A DNA stretch of 56,090 nucleotides from a candidate division KSB1 bacterium (GCA_034505495.1 JAPDQV010000019.1:3434-59523), one strand, 5' to 3'. Counted from the first letter of the stretch, positions 41,645-51,720 are shown. The notes: generated by a model from the sequence alone, not told the origin. Translations and numbers: made by a program.

Positions 41645-42811
41645 ATGAAAAAAATCTCCGTTTTCAAGGGCTTTGCCCTCGGAGTATTGTTCGCAGCCGT
41701 CTTTTTTACGCTTTGCGAAGCGAACAAGTCCGCGCCTCGAACTTCATTCGGTGCGGCTGCGGCGAACCCTCAAAACGACGGCTCTGTGCTGCAGAACGAC
41801 ATTACGGCCTCGCGGCAAAACGCCATTACCAGAGCCGTCGCCAAAGTTAGTCCGGCTGTCGTCAGCATCAACGTCACTCAATTACAGGAATACTACACGG
41901 GCAACCCCTTTTTGGACGACCCGTTCTGGCGGCAGTTCTTCCGCTACGATCGCATCATGCGCGAAGTGCACGGATTGGGTTCGGGTTTCCTGTTCACCAA
42001 GGAAGGATACGTACTGACCAACCAACATGTGGTGAATCGTGCCCATTCGATCGTCGTCACCCTGTCCGGCGGTGAAAAATTCGATGCCGATTTGGTCGGA
42101 GAGGATTATAAAACTGATATTGCCGTCTTGAAGATTAAAGGCCGCGACTTTCCCGCCGTGCAATTGGGCAACTCGGACGACATCATCATCGGCGAATGGG
42201 TCATCGCCATGGGTAATCCGTTCGGCCTGTTCGATATTGCCGCCAGGCCGACGGTGACGGTCGGTGTAGTCAGTGCGGTAGACATGGACTTTGGCGGCAT
42301 CGTGCAGGATCGCGTTTACGAGGATATGATTCAGACCGACGCCTCGATCAACTCCGGCAACAGCGGCGGGCCGTTGATCAACGCCGCCGGAGAGGTCATC
42401 GGCATCAACACCTTTATCTACACCAGCGGTTCCACCGGCAGCGTCGGCGTCGGCTTTGCCATTCCCATCAATCGCGTCAGGCTGATCGCAGCGGATCTGA
42501 TCAAATACGGCTCGGTACAGCGCGACATCTGGACGCAGATCCAGTTCGACGATATTACTCCCATGGTCGCCTATTATCTCCGCCTCCCCTCGACCGACGG
42601 CGTCATCGTCACCAATGTCGAACGCAACAGCCCCTGGCAGGAGGCGGGTTTGGAGGCGGAGGACGTCATCCTCGAGATCGAAGGGAAGGCAATCCGTTCC
42701 AAAAAGGATGTCGAAAAACTAAAGGCTTCCCTCAAGCCGAAAAGAGGTGAAGTCATTACGTTGAAGGTCTACCGCAACCGACGCATTTATCGGGCTGAAG
42801 TAAAGTTTTAA
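41645..42811 (+). CDS. HtrA/Deg-family periplasmic serine protease
   Basis: S1C serine protease of 388 residues, with one PDZ domain, acting on misfolded proteins in the periplasm. There is a signal anchor (MKKISVFKGFALGVLFAAVF). The catalytic triad is His in TNQHVVNRAHS, Asp in YKTDIAVLKI and Ser in NSGNSGGPLIN. The single PDZ domain follows at about 300-380 (TDGVIVTNVERNSPW, GLEAEDVILEIEGKAI). With one PDZ it resembles DegS/DegQ-like short members; whether it is soluble or anchored depends on signal cleavage. It lies 15 bases after transaldolase and 12 before purB, so it is part of the plus-strand gene run. Confidence 0.92.
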   Translation: MKKISVFKGFALGVLFAAVFFTLCEANKSAPRTSFGAAAANPQNDGSVLQNDITASRQNAITRAVAKVSPAVVSINVTQLQEYYTGNPFLDDPFWRQFFRYDRIMREVHGLGSGFLFTKEGYVLTNQHVVNRAHSIVVTLSGGEKFDADLVGEDYKTDIAVLKIKGRDFPAVQLGNSDDIIIGEWVIAMGNPFGLFDIAARPTVTVGVVSAVDMDFGGIVQDRVYEDMIQTDASINSGNSGGPLINAAGEVIGINTFIYTSGSTGSVGVGFAIPINRVRLIAADLIKYGSVQRDIWTQIQFDDITPMVAYYLRLPSTDGVIVTNVERNSPWQEAGLEAEDVILEIEGKAIRSKKDVEKLKASLKPKRGEVITLKVYRNRRIYRAEVKF

Positions 42812-42823
42812 GAGGGAAAGCCC

Positions 42824-44122
42824 ATGATCGCCCGCTATACTCGTCCTGAAATGGCTGCTGTTTGGAGCGATGAAAACAAGTACCGTACCTGGTTGGCGGT
42901 AGAGATCGCCGCCTGCGAGGCGCAGGCCGAGCTGGGCCATATACCGGCTGAAGCGGTCGAGGTCATCAAACAAAAGGCCTCGTTCGATGTTAATCGTATT
43001 CTCGAGATTGAGGAGACCGTCAAGCACGACGTCATAGCGTTTTTGACCAATGTGGCCGAGTTCGTGGGACCGGAGGCCCGCTATATACATTTGGGCATGA
43101 CCTCCTCCGATCTTTTGGATACCGCCTTGGCGCTGCAGATGCGTGAGGCGGCCCGCATCATTCTCCAGGATATCGACGCGCTGCTGACGGTGCTGAAACG
43201 CCTGGCTTTGGAGCACAAGTATACGGTCTGCATCGGGCGGAGCCATGGCGTTCATGCGGAACCCACGACGTTCGGACTCAAGGCGGCGCTCTGGTTCGAT
43301 GAGATGCGCCGCAATCGGGAGCGTTTTGAACGCGCCGCCAAAAACGCCGCCCGCGGCATGTTTTCCGGCGCAGTAGGCACCTTTGCTTACATCGATCCGC
43401 AAGTGCAGGAGATCGCCTGCGCCAAATTGGGACTCGATTCCACGCCCATCTCCACGCAGGTCATCCAACGCGACGTCCATGCAGAGTACCTGATGATGCT
43501 GGCGCTGATCGGCTGCACGATCGAAAAGATTGCCCTCGAAATTCGCCACCTGCAGCGGACGGAGGTCAGGGAGGCAGAAGAGCCGTTTAGCAAGGGACAA
43601 AAAGGTTCCTCGGCGATGCCGCACAAACGCAATCCGATTGCCAGCGAGAATTTGACCGGACTTGCACGACTGCTGCGCGCCAACGCCGGTGCCGCCCTCG
43701 AAAACGTCGCCCTTTGGCATGAGCGGGACATCAGCCATTCCTCGGTTGAGCGGGTTATCCTGCCGGACAGCACCATCCTCGCCGATTATGCGCTGGCTCG
43801 ACTGACGCGGGTGCTCGACAATTTGGTGATCTATCCCGAAAACATGCGCAAAAACCTGTCTCTGACCAACGGACTGATCTTTTCGCAGGCGGTGCTGTTG
43901 GCGTTGACGGAAAGCGGCATGAGCCGCGAAGACGCCTACCGTATAGTCCAGAATCGATCCATGGAATGCTGGGAAAGCGGCGGCGACTTTAAAGCTCTGC
44001 TGCTTAACGATGCGGAAGTGACGGCACGCCTGACGAGAGAGCAGATCGAAGCCTGTTTCGACGAACGGCGGGCGGTTCGGCATGTGGATACGATCTTTCG
44101 CCGCGTGGGATTGGAGGGTTAA
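42824..44122 (+). CDS. purB: Adenylosuccinate lyase
   Basis: PurB (432 residues) acts twice in purine synthesis, splitting fumarate from SAICAR and from adenylosuccinate. The fumarase-superfamily signature is intact ([13 protein letters not shown]). The N-terminus ([20 protein letters not shown]) is the canonical one for the Bacillus-type enzyme, and [13 protein letters not shown] and [12 protein letters not shown] hold active-site residues. The length matches the short bacterial form. RBS GAGGGAAAG lies just before the ATG. The neighbouring genes are not purine genes, so it is probably carried in a general housekeeping transcript. Confidence 0.96.
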   Translation: MIARYTRPEMAAVWSDENKYRTWLAVEIAACEAQAELGHIPAEAVEVIKQKASFDVNRILEIEETVKHDVIAFLTNVAEFVGPEARYIHLGMTSSDLLDTALALQMREAARIILQDIDALLTVLKRLALEHKYTVCIGRSHGVHAEPTTFGLKAALWFDEMRRNRERFERAAKNAARGMFSGAVGTFAYIDPQVQEIACAKLGLDSTPISTQVIQRDVHAEYLMMLALIGCTIEKIALEIRHLQRTEVREAEEPFSKGQKGSSAMPHKRNPIASENLTGLARLLRANAGAALENVALWHERDISHSSVERVILPDSTILADYALARLTRVLDNLVIYPENMRKNLSLTNGLIFSQAVLLALTESGMSREDAYRIVQNRSMECWESGGDFKALLLNDAEVTARLTREQIEACFDERRAVRHVDTIFRRVGLEG

Positions 44123-44167
44123 CGTGTCCGTACCCTGTTGGATAACCAGGTAAAATTGGGAGATATT

Positions 44168-44821
44168 ATGAGCAGAGAAGGCATACCGACCGTCTTGGGG
44201 TTGTTGGGATTTGCTGCTTTTCTGGCTTTTCTCGGTTGGAAGTACGGAAACGTGCTGATGCTGGTCATTGCCGGACTGTTTGCCGGCGCAGGACTTTTTT
44301 CGATCTACTTTTTCCGCGATCCATTACGGACGCCGCCGAACGATCCTTTTGCTATAGTATCGCCTTGCGACGGAACCGTCATCGAGATCGAAAAAGTCGA
44401 GGAACCGGAGTACATGCAGGCCAAAGCGGAGCGCATATCGATCTTTATGTCGGTTTTTAACGTGCACGTCAACTATGTGCCTTACCGCGGTGTGGTGGAG
44501 TTTATGCGCTATGTTCATGGGCGGTATTATCGCGCCGATCTGCCGCAGGCGTCGAAGCACAACGTTCATATCCTTACCGGCGTTCTGACGCCCTACGGCA
44601 AAATGGTTTTTAAGCAATCCACGGGAGCCATCGCCCGAAGATTGGTCAATCATCTCAAGATCGGCGACCAGGTGCAGACCGGTCAAAAATTCGGCATCAT
44701 CAAATTCGGGTCGCGCATGGAGGTCTATCTTCCTGCGTGTGCAAAAGTGAACGTCAAAATAGGAGACAAGGTCACGGCTGGTGAGAGCGTGATCGCAAGA
44801 ATCGATGAAAAAGAAAAATAG
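44168..44821 (+). CDS. psd: Phosphatidylserine decarboxylase (proenzyme)
   Basis: Pyruvoyl-dependent enzyme (217 residues) making phosphatidylethanolamine from phosphatidylserine at the inner membrane; this is the short PSD-A type. The ATG at 44168 was chosen because GGGAGA is directly upstream; a TTG at 44138 would add ten residues. Two N-terminal hydrophobic segments (about 6-45) anchor the protein. The conserved SPCDGTVIEIE, FMSVFNVHVNYVP and KFGSRMEVYLP segments are present. Self-cleavage is expected between Gly181 and Ser182, turning Ser into the pyruvoyl group. The 3' end overlaps pssA by 17 bases, which places both steps of PE synthesis together. Confidence 0.93.
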   Translation: MSREGIPTVLGLLGFAAFLAFLGWKYGNVLMLVIAGLFAGAGLFSIYFFRDPLRTPPNDPFAIVSPCDGTVIEIEKVEEPEYMQAKAERISIFMSVFNVHVNYVPYRGVVEFMRYVHGRYYRADLPQASKHNVHILTGVLTPYGKMVFKQSTGAIARRLVNHLKIGDQVQTGQKFGIIKFGSRMEVYLPACAKVNVKIGDKVTAGESVIARIDEKEK

Positions 44822-45545
44822 ACAGTACCTGAACGTCCCTAACCTTTTCACCGCTGTCAATCTATTCAGCGGTTTTCTCTCGGTTTTGATGACGTTAGGC
44901 GGCAACTACGTTGCCGCCGCCTGGCTGATCATTATGGCCGCTTTTTTTGACGCCATGGACGGCCGCATCGCCCGCATGACGGGGGTAAGCTCCGAATTCG
45001 GCCTGCAGATGGACTCGCTCTCGGATGTCGTTTCAGCCGGAGTAGCGCCCTCGGTCCTCGTTTACCAGTTCCATTTTCGCCAATTGGGAAGCCATGTTGC
45101 TCTCGGCATCATGGTTTCGTTTCTACCTTTGCTGTTCGCCTCTTTTCGGCTTGCACGTTATAATGTCGTGTCGATGAGCGAGGGTCACTCTTCGGATTAC
45201 ATGGGGCTGCCTGCCCCCACGGCCGCCTCCACGATAAGCGCCGTGGTTCTGCTGTACATCCAGAGCGGTTGGCCGTTTCTGCTGCGGCTCCTTGTCATCC
45301 TGGTTCCCATCGTTTCCATTGCCATGGCCAGTGAAATTCGCTATGAAGGACTTCCCAGCTTTAACCTCAGGGAAAAAGGCAAAAATCGCCTCAAGTTAAT
45401 TGTCATCATGATTACGCTCGTCGGGGTGGCGATCAAGACGGAGCTGACCATGTTCATTTTCGCCATGCTTTTTCTGCTCTCCGGTCCCTGTGCGGCCATC
45501 TGGAAAGTGTTTCGAACGCCCCGCGAGCGGGCCGCCAAAGAGTGA
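44805..45545 (+). CDS. pssA: CDP-diacylglycerol-serine O-phosphatidyltransferase
   Basis: Membrane phosphatidylserine synthase of the CDP-alcohol phosphotransferase family (246 residues), making the substrate for Psd. The family signature, DGxxAR followed after eight residues by GxxxDxxxD, is seen in DAMDGRIARMTG, then EFGLQMDSLSD. Several membrane helices follow, and the C-terminal part (MASEIRYEGLPSFN) is typical of the bacterial class II enzyme. The ATG lies inside the 3' end of psd. A 138-bp gap with a possible promoter separates it from tatA. Confidence 0.93.
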   Translation: MKKKNRQYLNVPNLFTAVNLFSGFLSVLMTLGGNYVAAAWLIIMAAFFDAMDGRIARMTGVSSEFGLQMDSLSDVVSAGVAPSVLVYQFHFRQLGSHVALGIMVSFLPLLFASFRLARYNVVSMSEGHSSDYMGLPAPTAASTISAVVLLYIQSGWPFLLRLLVILVPIVSIAMASEIRYEGLPSFNLREKGKNRLKLIVIMITLVGVAIKTELTMFIFAMLFLLSGPCAAIWKVFRTPRERAAKE

Positions 45546-45613
45546 CGGCGGGTTTTCCATTATTAAGCGCTTTCAGGCGTCGTTCACTCGGCTTGCCGCT
45601 GAAGCACAAGTTA

Positions 45614-45641
45614 TTGCTTGCAAATGAATTGTTTTTAGAAT
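45614..45641 (+). promoter_or_regulatory. Candidate promoter upstream of tatA
   Basis: TTGCTT (45614-45619) and TAGAAT (45636-45641) with a 16-base spacer in the AT-rich gap after pssA, 42 bases before the first tatA start. Pattern match only. Confidence 0.3.
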
Positions 45642-45683
45642 AAATTAAACTGATTTGCTAATGGTCGTTGTTTGGAGGTGTCT

Positions 45684-45854
45684 ATGTTTCCGGCAGTCGG
45701 CATGTCAGAAATAGCCGTCATTATGCTGGTGACTTTGCTGCTTTTCGGTTCCAAGCGCCTGCCTGAGGTGGCACGCGGCATCGGCAAGGCCATGCGTGAA
45801 TTACGAAAAGCGGCCGAGGATGTCAAACGAGAGATAGACCTTTACGATAAATAA
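45684..45854 (+). CDS. tatA: Sec-independent translocase protein TatA/E (first copy)
   Basis: A 56-residue TatA/B-type component of twin-arginine translocation, which exports folded proteins. The ATG at 45684 has GGAGG at 45674-45678. It has the pattern of one N-terminal membrane helix (MSEIAVIMLVTLLLFG), the FG turn with SKRLPEVARGIGKAM, then an amphipathic helix and a charged tail. The short acidic tail suits TatA/E more than TatB. A second copy follows 23 bases later. No tatC is present in the window. Confidence 0.9.
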   Translation: MFPAVGMSEIAVIMLVTLLLFGSKRLPEVARGIGKAMRELRKAAEDVKREIDLYDK

Positions 45855-45877
45855 ACCTTTAATCATAGGAGTTAAAG

Positions 45878-46060
45878 ATGTTCGGCGGATTGGGACCTTC
45901 GGAACTTTTAGTTATCTTTTTTGTCATTATTCTCCTTTTCGGCGGCAAGAAGCTGCCTGAATTGGCAAAAGGTCTGGGGAAAGGCATTCGCGAGTTCAAG
46001 AGAGCGCAGCAAGGCGAGTTCGACGAGCCGGAGGAGAAAAAGAAATCTTCGGACGAATGA
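45878..46060 (+). CDS. tatA: Sec-independent translocase protein TatA/E (second copy)
   Basis: A 60-residue TatA-type protein with the same architecture as its upstream neighbour: membrane helix [17 protein letters not shown], the [20 protein letters not shown] hinge and amphipathic helix, and a charged tail (EEKKKSSDE). An AGGAG site precedes the ATG. Sequence identity to the first copy is only partial, so this is an older duplication or a TatA/TatB-like division of labour. A strong terminator follows. Confidence 0.93.
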   Translation: MFGGLGPSELLVIFFVIILLFGGKKLPELAKGLGKGIREFKRAQQGEFDEPEEKKKSSDE

Positions 46061-46132
46061 ACCGTTCAGCCTCTGTTTGTTTCTGCCATTCATTCTTCGA
46101 TTTTCTATTTACTGCAGCATTTAATCAAAGTT

Positions 46133-46165
46133 AAGGAAAAGCTTTTCGCTGCTTTTCCTTTTTTT
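46133..46165 (+). terminator. Rho-independent terminator after the tatA pair
   Basis: A perfect 10-bp stem (46133-46142 and 46151-46160, AAGGAAAAGC) with an eight-base loop, followed by a T-run to 46165. It lies 72 bases after the second tatA stop and 30 bases before gatA. Confidence 0.88.
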
Positions 46166-46195
46166 AGTTTGTGCGGATGTTGAAAGAAGTCAGGG

Positions 46196-47653
46196 ATGAC
46201 CTCCATGTTCAATTTGTCGAGCGATTATTCGTCCCAGTCCATGCAGTTTCAGGCAGGAAAAATTTCTTGTCGGGAAACAGTTTCGGCATATTTGACTCGG
46301 ATTGCTGAAAATGCGGAGCTGAATGCGTTCATCACCATCCTTGGGGATGCCGCAATAGCACAGGCGGAAAAAGTGGACGCCAAGATCCAGGCCGGAAACG
46401 CCGGCAAGCTGGCGGGCATGGTGCTGGCGGTAAAAGATCTGATCGCCATGCGCGGCGCCCCGACCACCTGCGGATCGAAGATTTTGTCCAACTATTACTC
46501 GCCTTACGATGCCGCCGTCATCGAAAAACTGGCGGCAGAGGATGTTATTTTCATCGGCAAGACGAACCTCGACGAATTCGGCATGGGTTCATCCAATGAA
46601 ACTTCCTTTTTTGGACCGGTGCGTAATCCTCACGATCCGCAAAGAGTCCCCGGAGGTTCTTCGGGAGGCTCGGCGGCAGCCGTGGCTGCAAATCTATGTA
46701 CTGCAGCCCTGGGCACGGATACGGGCGGTTCAATTCGTCAACCTGCGGCAATGTGCGGTGTCGTCGGCCTCAAACCCACATACGGTCGAGTCTCGCGCTT
46801 TGGACTTGTGGCATATGCCTCATCGCTCGATCAAATCGGCCCCATCACGCGTTCCGTCGATGATGCAGCGCTGCTGCTCAGCATTATTGCCGGGCATGAC
46901 CCCCGCGATTCGACATCGGTCGATGTCCCTGTCGATGATTATCTTTCGTACCTCGACCGCGGCGTGGACAAGCTAAAGATCGGCCTGCCGAAAGAATATT
47001 TCGGCCCCGGAGTCGAACAAGAGATTATAAACGCTATCGAACGGCAAGTCGATCTGCTCAAGTCGGGCGGCGCAGAAATTGTCGAGGTTTCCCTGCCGCA
47101 TACCGAATATGCTGTCGCCGCCTATTATCTGATCGCTTCTGCCGAGGCGTCGTCAAATTTAGCGCGCTATGACGGCGCCCGCTACGGATTCCGACATCCC
47201 GAGGCAAAAACAATGCAGGAGATGTACATCAAAAGCAGAAGCGACGGCTTCGGCGCCGAAGTCAAGCGCCGGATTATGCTCGGCACCTACGTGCTCTCTG
47301 CGGGCTATTACGACGCCTATTATCGCAAAGCCCAGCAGGTGCGCACGCTGATCAAGCGCGATTTCGAGCAGGCCTTTCAGCAGGTCGATTGTTTGTTGAC
47401 CCCTGTCTCGCCGACGACCGCCTTCAAGATTGGTGAAAAGACCGGCGACCCGCTGCAAATGTACCTCTCCGATGTCTTTACCGTCTCCTGCAATCTTGCC
47501 GGTTTGCCGGGGCTGAGCGTGCCGTGCGGCAGGGATCGTAACGGGATGCCCATCGGCCTGCAGCTTTTAGCCAAACCCTTTGACGAGGGCAAATTGATTG
47601 CTGTCGGCAATTACATCGAATCGAACAACTCATCTATTCGGATCAGCCTATGA
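46196..47653 (+). CDS. gatA: Asp-tRNA(Asn)/Glu-tRNA(Gln) amidotransferase subunit A
   Basis: GatA (485 residues), the amidase subunit that releases ammonia from glutamine for tRNA-dependent amidation. The amidase Ser-cisSer-Lys triad is visible: Lys in [11 protein letters not shown], the cis-Ser in [13 protein letters not shown] and the nucleophile Ser in [13 protein letters not shown]. The ATG at 46196 follows CAGGG; an in-frame ATG at 46205 is possible. Its stop overlaps the gatB start as ATGA. No gatC is adjacent, which is common when gatC is encoded elsewhere. It begins 30 bases after the terminator of the tatA pair. Confidence 0.95.
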   Translation: MTSMFNLSSDYSSQSMQFQAGKISCRETVSAYLTRIAENAELNAFITILGDAAIAQAEKVDAKIQAGNAGKLAGMVLAVKDLIAMRGAPTTCGSKILSNYYSPYDAAVIEKLAAEDVIFIGKTNLDEFGMGSSNETSFFGPVRNPHDPQRVPGGSSGGSAAAVAANLCTAALGTDTGGSIRQPAAMCGVVGLKPTYGRVSRFGLVAYASSLDQIGPITRSVDDAALLLSIIAGHDPRDSTSVDVPVDDYLSYLDRGVDKLKIGLPKEYFGPGVEQEIINAIERQVDLLKSGGAEIVEVSLPHTEYAVAAYYLIASAEASSNLARYDGARYGFRHPEAKTMQEMYIKSRSDGFGAEVKRRIMLGTYVLSAGYYDAYYRKAQQVRTLIKRDFEQAFQQVDCLLTPVSPTTAFKIGEKTGDPLQMYLSDVFTVSCNLAGLPGLSVPCGRDRNGMPIGLQLLAKPFDEGKLIAVGNYIESNNSSIRISL

Positions 47654-49107
47654 TCTACGAGCCCGTCATCGGCCTGGAAATTCATATCCAGCTCAAAACC
47701 GCCTCGAAAATTTTTTGCGGATGCTCCACCCGCTTCGGCTCTCTGCCCAACACGCAGGTCTGTCCGGTCTGCCTGGGGCTGCCCGGATCTTTGCCGGTGC
47801 TCAATCGCCGAGCAGTTGAATACGCCGCCCGTCTGGCGTTGGCGCTGAACTGCCGGATCAATCCCTATTCCGTCTTTGCGCGCAAAAACTTTTTCTATCC
47901 CGACATGCCGAAGGGGTATCAGATTTCGCAATACGAGCTGCCTTTTTGCCAAAACGGCTATTTTGACATTTACGTGGCCGGCACGACTCGGCGCATCGGC
48001 ATTGCGCGCATCCATTTGGAAGAAGATGCGGGCAAATCGCTGCACGCCGAATCATTTGTCGATCGAAACGAAACGCTGATAGACCTCAACCGCAGCGGCA
48101 TGCCGTTGTGCGAAGTGGTCACCGAGCCGGACTTTTGTTCTCCTCAGGAAGCCGTTGAATTCCTGGTACGCCTGCGCGAATTGGTCGTCTTTCTCGGGAT
48201 CTGCGACGGAAACATGGAAGAGGGCAGCCTGCGCTGCGACGCAAACGTATCCATCAGGCCGAAAGGAGAGGCGGTCTTTGGCGTCAAAACCGAGCTAAAG
48301 AATATGAATTCCTTTCGCGCCGTGGAAAAGGCACTTGAATACGAGATCCATCGCCAGGAGCTGGTATTGGACAGCGGCGGTCAGATCGAACAGCAGACTC
48401 TGCTTTGGGATGCCGGCCGCAACGTCGCTTCGGTTATGCGGACCAAAGAAGAGTCGCACGACTACCGCTATTTCCCCGATCCCGATCTGGTGCCGCTTAC
48501 CTTTTCGGTCGAGCAGATCGAAGAGATCCGTCGCTGCATGCCGGAACTGCCGGATGAAAAGCGCAAACGCTTCGTCGCCCACTACCGCCTTTCGGAATAT
48601 GATGCCATGGTGCTCACCGAATCGCCCGAGCTGGCCGATTACTTTGAAGCAGCAGCCAAAAGCGTCGGCGACAAAAAAGCTGCGGCCAACTGGGTGACGG
48701 GCATGGTCATGAGGGCGATCAAGGACACCGGCAATCCGCCGGATCGATTGCCGTTTACGCCTGCACATCTGGCCGAGCTGCTGCGCCTGCTTGAAGAACG
48801 ACAGATCAGCTCAACGGCGGCCAAGCAGATTTTTGAAGTGTGCGTTGCGACGGGCAAAATGCCCGTTGTTGTCATGAACGAGCTCGGCCTACGGCAAGTC
48901 GAAGATACGAATTTCATCGACCAAGCGATAGCTCAGGTTCTTTCAGATTTCCCTGCCGAGGTCGATTCTTACATTCGAGGTAACGAAAAAGTCTTTGCTT
49001 ACCTTATGGGACAAGTCATGCGCGTTACGGCCGGAAAGGCGGCTCCTCAGGTTGTTGCTCAGACGCTGCGAACACGACTGCAGGAGATCAAATCGGGAAC
49101 TGCCTAA
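47650..49107 (+). CDS. gatB: Asp-tRNA(Asn)/Glu-tRNA(Gln) amidotransferase subunit B
   Basis: GatB (485 residues), the kinase/transamidase subunit that activates the acyl group on mischarged tRNA and transfers ammonia to it. It opens [15 protein letters not shown] and has the zinc-type Cys region CGCSTRFG ... CPVCLGLPG. The segments [19 protein letters not shown] and [19 protein letters not shown] are hallmark stretches. The C-terminal YqeY-like helical tail ([20 protein letters not shown]) is complete. Its start overlaps gatA by four bases. Confidence 0.96.
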   Translation: MIYEPVIGLEIHIQLKTASKIFCGCSTRFGSLPNTQVCPVCLGLPGSLPVLNRRAVEYAARLALALNCRINPYSVFARKNFFYPDMPKGYQISQYELPFCQNGYFDIYVAGTTRRIGIARIHLEEDAGKSLHAESFVDRNETLIDLNRSGMPLCEVVTEPDFCSPQEAVEFLVRLRELVVFLGICDGNMEEGSLRCDANVSIRPKGEAVFGVKTELKNMNSFRAVEKALEYEIHRQELVLDSGGQIEQQTLLWDAGRNVASVMRTKEESHDYRYFPDPDLVPLTFSVEQIEEIRRCMPELPDEKRKRFVAHYRLSEYDAMVLTESPELADYFEAAAKSVGDKKAAANWVTGMVMRAIKDTGNPPDRLPFTPAHLAELLRLLEERQISSTAAKQIFEVCVATGKMPVVVMNELGLRQVEDTNFIDQAIAQVLSDFPAEVDSYIRGNEKVFAYLMGQVMRVTAGKAAPQVVAQTLRTRLQEIKSGTA

Positions 49108-49145
49108 CCCTTGCGTCAGCAGAGTTGCTTGTTCCCAGTCTGTCA

Positions 49146-49174
49146 AGTTTTCTGCTTTTTTAAAGCGGAAAATT
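49146..49174 (+). repeat. Imperfect hairpin after gatB
   Basis: Arms 49146-49158 and 49162-49174 pair over 13 bp (two G-T wobbles) with a TTT loop. There is no immediate T-run, so it is only a weak terminator candidate between gatB and efp. Confidence 0.35.
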
Positions 49175-49188
49175 GAAAAGAATACTTT

Positions 49189-49215
49189 TTGACATTTACA
49201 AAATATTCTTAAATT
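49189..49215 (+). promoter_or_regulatory. Candidate promoter upstream of efp
   Basis: A consensus TTGACA at 49189-49194 followed after 15 bases by TAAATT (49210-49215), 38 bases before the efp start, in an AT-rich gap. The spacer is short, so this is tentative. It would start an efp-accB-accC-gcvH transcript. Confidence 0.35.
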
Positions 49216-49253
49216 GTCGAATGTAAACGTGGAAAATAGGGAAATTTCTTTTA

Positions 49254-49817
49254 ATGGTTACGACTGCTGACTTTAAGACCGGTCTGATTATTAAAGTCGA
49301 AGACGAACTTTATTCCATCGTCGAGTTTCAACACGTTAAAATGGCGCGCGGCAGCGCTTTTACACGAACAAAGATCAAATCCCTGCAAAGCGGCCGCGTT
49401 CTCGAGCGCACCTTTCGCGGCAGTGATAAATTCGAAGCCCCGAACGTCGAGCGACGGCAAATGCAGTTTCTCTATCGCGACGGCAATCTGCTCATCTGCA
49501 TGGACAACGTGACCTTTGAACAAATCACCATTGCAGAAACGATGATGACACCCTCCACGGAATTTCTAAAGGAAGGGCAGCAGGTGACGCTTTTGCTGAA
49601 CGGCGAAACGCCGATCGCTGCGGAAATGCCCAATTTTGTCGAGTTGGAGGTTATTGAGACCGAGCCCGGCTTTAAAGGCGATACGGTTTCGGGCGCCGTC
49701 AAGCCGGCTGTGGTGGAGACTGGCGGTCGCGTGATGGTGCCGCTTTTCGTCGAGGTCGGAGATGTGATCAAGATCGACACCCGTTCATCTACTTACTTGG
49801 AACGAGTGAACCGATAG
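49254..49817 (+). CDS. efp: Elongation factor P
   Basis: EF-P (187 residues) rescues ribosomes stalled at consecutive prolines. Three beta-barrel domains are visible: the N-terminal KOW-like domain (TADFKTGLIIKVEDELY), the central OB domain (ERRQMQFLYRDGN) and the C-terminal OB domain (VKPAVVETGGRVMVPLFVEVGD, quoted as VETGGRVMVPLFVEVGD), ending KIDTRSSTYLERV. The loop that reaches the peptidyl-transferase centre reads VKMARGSAF: Arg32 stands at the tip where E. coli has the modified Lys34, and the usual Pro-Gly before it is Met-Ala. No modification enzyme (epmAB, earP) is seen here. accB follows 22 bases later. Confidence 0.95.
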   Translation: MVTTADFKTGLIIKVEDELYSIVEFQHVKMARGSAFTRTKIKSLQSGRVLERTFRGSDKFEAPNVERRQMQFLYRDGNLLICMDNVTFEQITIAETMMTPSTEFLKEGQQVTLLLNGETPIAAEMPNFVELEVIETEPGFKGDTVSGAVKPAVVETGGRVMVPLFVEVGDVIKIDTRSSTYLERVNR

Positions 49818-49839
49818 GAGGAGGGATTAGGAGAAGCCC

Positions 49840-50316
49840 ATGAAAGTCAAGCAGCTTTATGAGCTCGTCAAGCTGATCGAACAGAGCTCCATCGATGAGA
49901 TCGAGGTTCGGGAGTGGTTCGGACAACGCATCCGCATCCGCAAGAATATCGGCTCAGCGGTTTCCGTTGCGCCTGCCGCTGTGCCCGCGGCGCCCGTCAT
50001 GCCGACGCCTCCCGCTGAAGCGCCTGCTCAGAAAGGCCCCGAACCGCATGCGGCCAAACAGGAAGATGAATCCCGTTACTTCCAAGTCCGTGCCCCGATG
50101 GTCGGCACATTTTACCGCGCTCCGGCGCCGGATGCCGAACCGTTTGTTAAAGAAGGTGACATCGTGGCGAAAGGCCAGACGCTCTGCATCATCGAGGCCA
50201 TGAAGCTGATGAACGAAATCGAATCCGAAGTAGCCGGAAGAATCGTCAAGATATTGGCGGCGAACGCGCAGCCGATTGAATATAATCAGGTGCTTTTCCT
50301 CATCGATCCTTCGTAA
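49840..50316 (+). CDS. accB: Biotin carboxyl carrier protein of acetyl-CoA carboxylase
   Basis: AccB (158 residues) carries biotin between the carboxylase and transferase halves of acetyl-CoA carboxylase, the first step of fatty-acid synthesis. It has an N-terminal helical part ([20 protein letters not shown]), a Pro/Ala-rich linker (about 40-65) and the C-terminal biotinyl domain. The biotin attachment site is Lys122 in [10 protein letters not shown]. The ATG is preceded by a purine-rich AGGAGGG/GGAGAAG stretch. accC starts 13 bases after its stop. Confidence 0.95.
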   Translation: MKVKQLYELVKLIEQSSIDEIEVREWFGQRIRIRKNIGSAVSVAPAAVPAAPVMPTPPAEAPAQKGPEPHAAKQEDESRYFQVRAPMVGTFYRAPAPDAEPFVKEGDIVAKGQTLCIIEAMKLMNEIESEVAGRIVKILAANAQPIEYNQVLFLIDPS

Positions 50317-50329
50317 GGGTAGAGCTGCC

Positions 50330-51676
50330 GTGTTCAACAAGATTCTTATCGCTAATCGGGGAGAGATAGCCCTGCGCGTCATTCGCGCCTGCAAGGAGTT
50401 GGGCATTGCCACCGTCGCCGTTTACAGCGAAGCGGATCGCGACAGTCTTCACGTCCGTTTTGCCGACGAGGCAGTCTGCATCGGGCCGGGTCCCAGCGCC
50501 AAAAGCTATCTGTTTATCCCCAGTCTCATCAGCGCCGCAGAAATAACTAATGCCGATGCGGTTCATCCGGGGTACGGATTTTTATCGGAAAATGCCCATT
50601 TTGCCGAAATCTGCGAATCCTGCGGTCTGCGTTTTATCGGCCCCTCGCCGACAGTAATCGCTCAGATGGGGGATAAAGCCTTTGCCAAAGCCGCCATGAA
50701 AAAGGCGGGTGTGCCGACCATTCCAGGTTCCGACGGCGTCGTCTCCTCCCTCAAAGAAGCCGAAAAGGTAGCCAAAGAGATCGGTTTCCCGATCATCATC
50801 AAGGCGGTGGCGGGCGGCGGCGGTCGCGGCATGCGGGTCGTTAGAAGCATAAGCGAACTCGAAAACGCATACAACTCGGCCCGCAGCGAAGCCGAAGCTG
50901 CTTTCGGCAATCCTGGAATTTACATCGAAAAGTTTTTCGAACAACCTCGCCATATCGAGGTTCAGCTTTTGGGCGATCTGCACGGCAATGTCGTTTCTCT
51001 GGGCGAAAGAGAGTGTTCGATCCAGCGCAAGCACCAAAAGTTGATCGAAGAGTCACCCTCCCCGGCAGTCGATCAGGAGACACGCGAAAAGCTGAACGCC
51101 GCAGCGGTGCGGGGAGCGATGCAGGTCGGATATAACAGCGCCGGCACCATCGAGTTTCTCATGGATGAAAACAAGAATTTTTATTTTATGGAAATGAACA
51201 CCCGCATTCAGGTGGAACATCCGGTTACCGAGGAGGTGTTTGACATAGACTTGGTGAAGGAGCAGATCGCCGTTGCTGCAGGAAAGCATATCCCTGAAAA
51301 GCTAAAGGGCTACCGAATGCGCGGCCATGCCATCGAATGCCGAATCAATGCCGAGGATCCGCGCGCCGGTTTTAGGCCTTCTCCGGGCGTCATCACCACG
51401 CTGCACACGCCGGGCGGCGTCGGCGTTCGGGTGGACACCCATGCTTACGCTCAATACGCTATTCCGCCGTATTACGATTCATTGATTGCCAAGCTGATCA
51501 CTCACGGCCGCGATCGCGATGAGGCCATTGAACGTATGGTGCGGGCGCTCGAAGAGTTTGTTATCGAAGGCATCGCCACGACGATCCCGTTGCATAAAGC
51601 GATCATCAATACGCCGGAATTCCGCTCCGGAAATTTCAATACCAAGTTCTTGGAAACTGTCGATTTGAAATATTAA
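50330..51676 (+). CDS. accC: Biotin carboxylase
   Basis: AccC (448 residues), the ATP-grasp subunit that carboxylates biotin on AccB. The start is GTG at 50330, giving [20 protein letters not shown], the canonical N-terminus. An open frame extends upstream but overlaps accB. The glycine-rich ATP loop is [39 protein letters not shown] and [14 protein letters not shown] hold catalytic residues. The length is normal. The carboxyltransferase genes accA and accD are not in this window. gcvH follows 44 bases later. Confidence 0.96.
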   Translation: MFNKILIANRGEIALRVIRACKELGIATVAVYSEADRDSLHVRFADEAVCIGPGPSAKSYLFIPSLISAAEITNADAVHPGYGFLSENAHFAEICESCGLRFIGPSPTVIAQMGDKAFAKAAMKKAGVPTIPGSDGVVSSLKEAEKVAKEIGFPIIIKAVAGGGGRGMRVVRSISELENAYNSARSEAEAAFGNPGIYIEKFFEQPRHIEVQLLGDLHGNVVSLGERECSIQRKHQKLIEESPSPAVDQETREKLNAAAVRGAMQVGYNSAGTIEFLMDENKNFYFMEMNTRIQVEHPVTEEVFDIDLVKEQIAVAAGKHIPEKLKGYRMRGHAIECRINAEDPRAGFRPSPGVITTLHTPGGVGVRVDTHAYAQYAIPPYYDSLIAKLITHGRDRDEAIERMVRALEEFVIEGIATTIPLHKAIINTPEFRSGNFNTKFLETVDLKY

Positions 51677-51720
51677 AATTGACTGCGAATGATTTTTCTA
51701 ACTTACAACAAGAGGTCAAC

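Noticed and set aside
42719..44083. Minus-strand open frame of 454 codons
   Set aside because: It lies opposite purB, whose signature [13 protein letters not shown] is intact; the reverse product has no family features.
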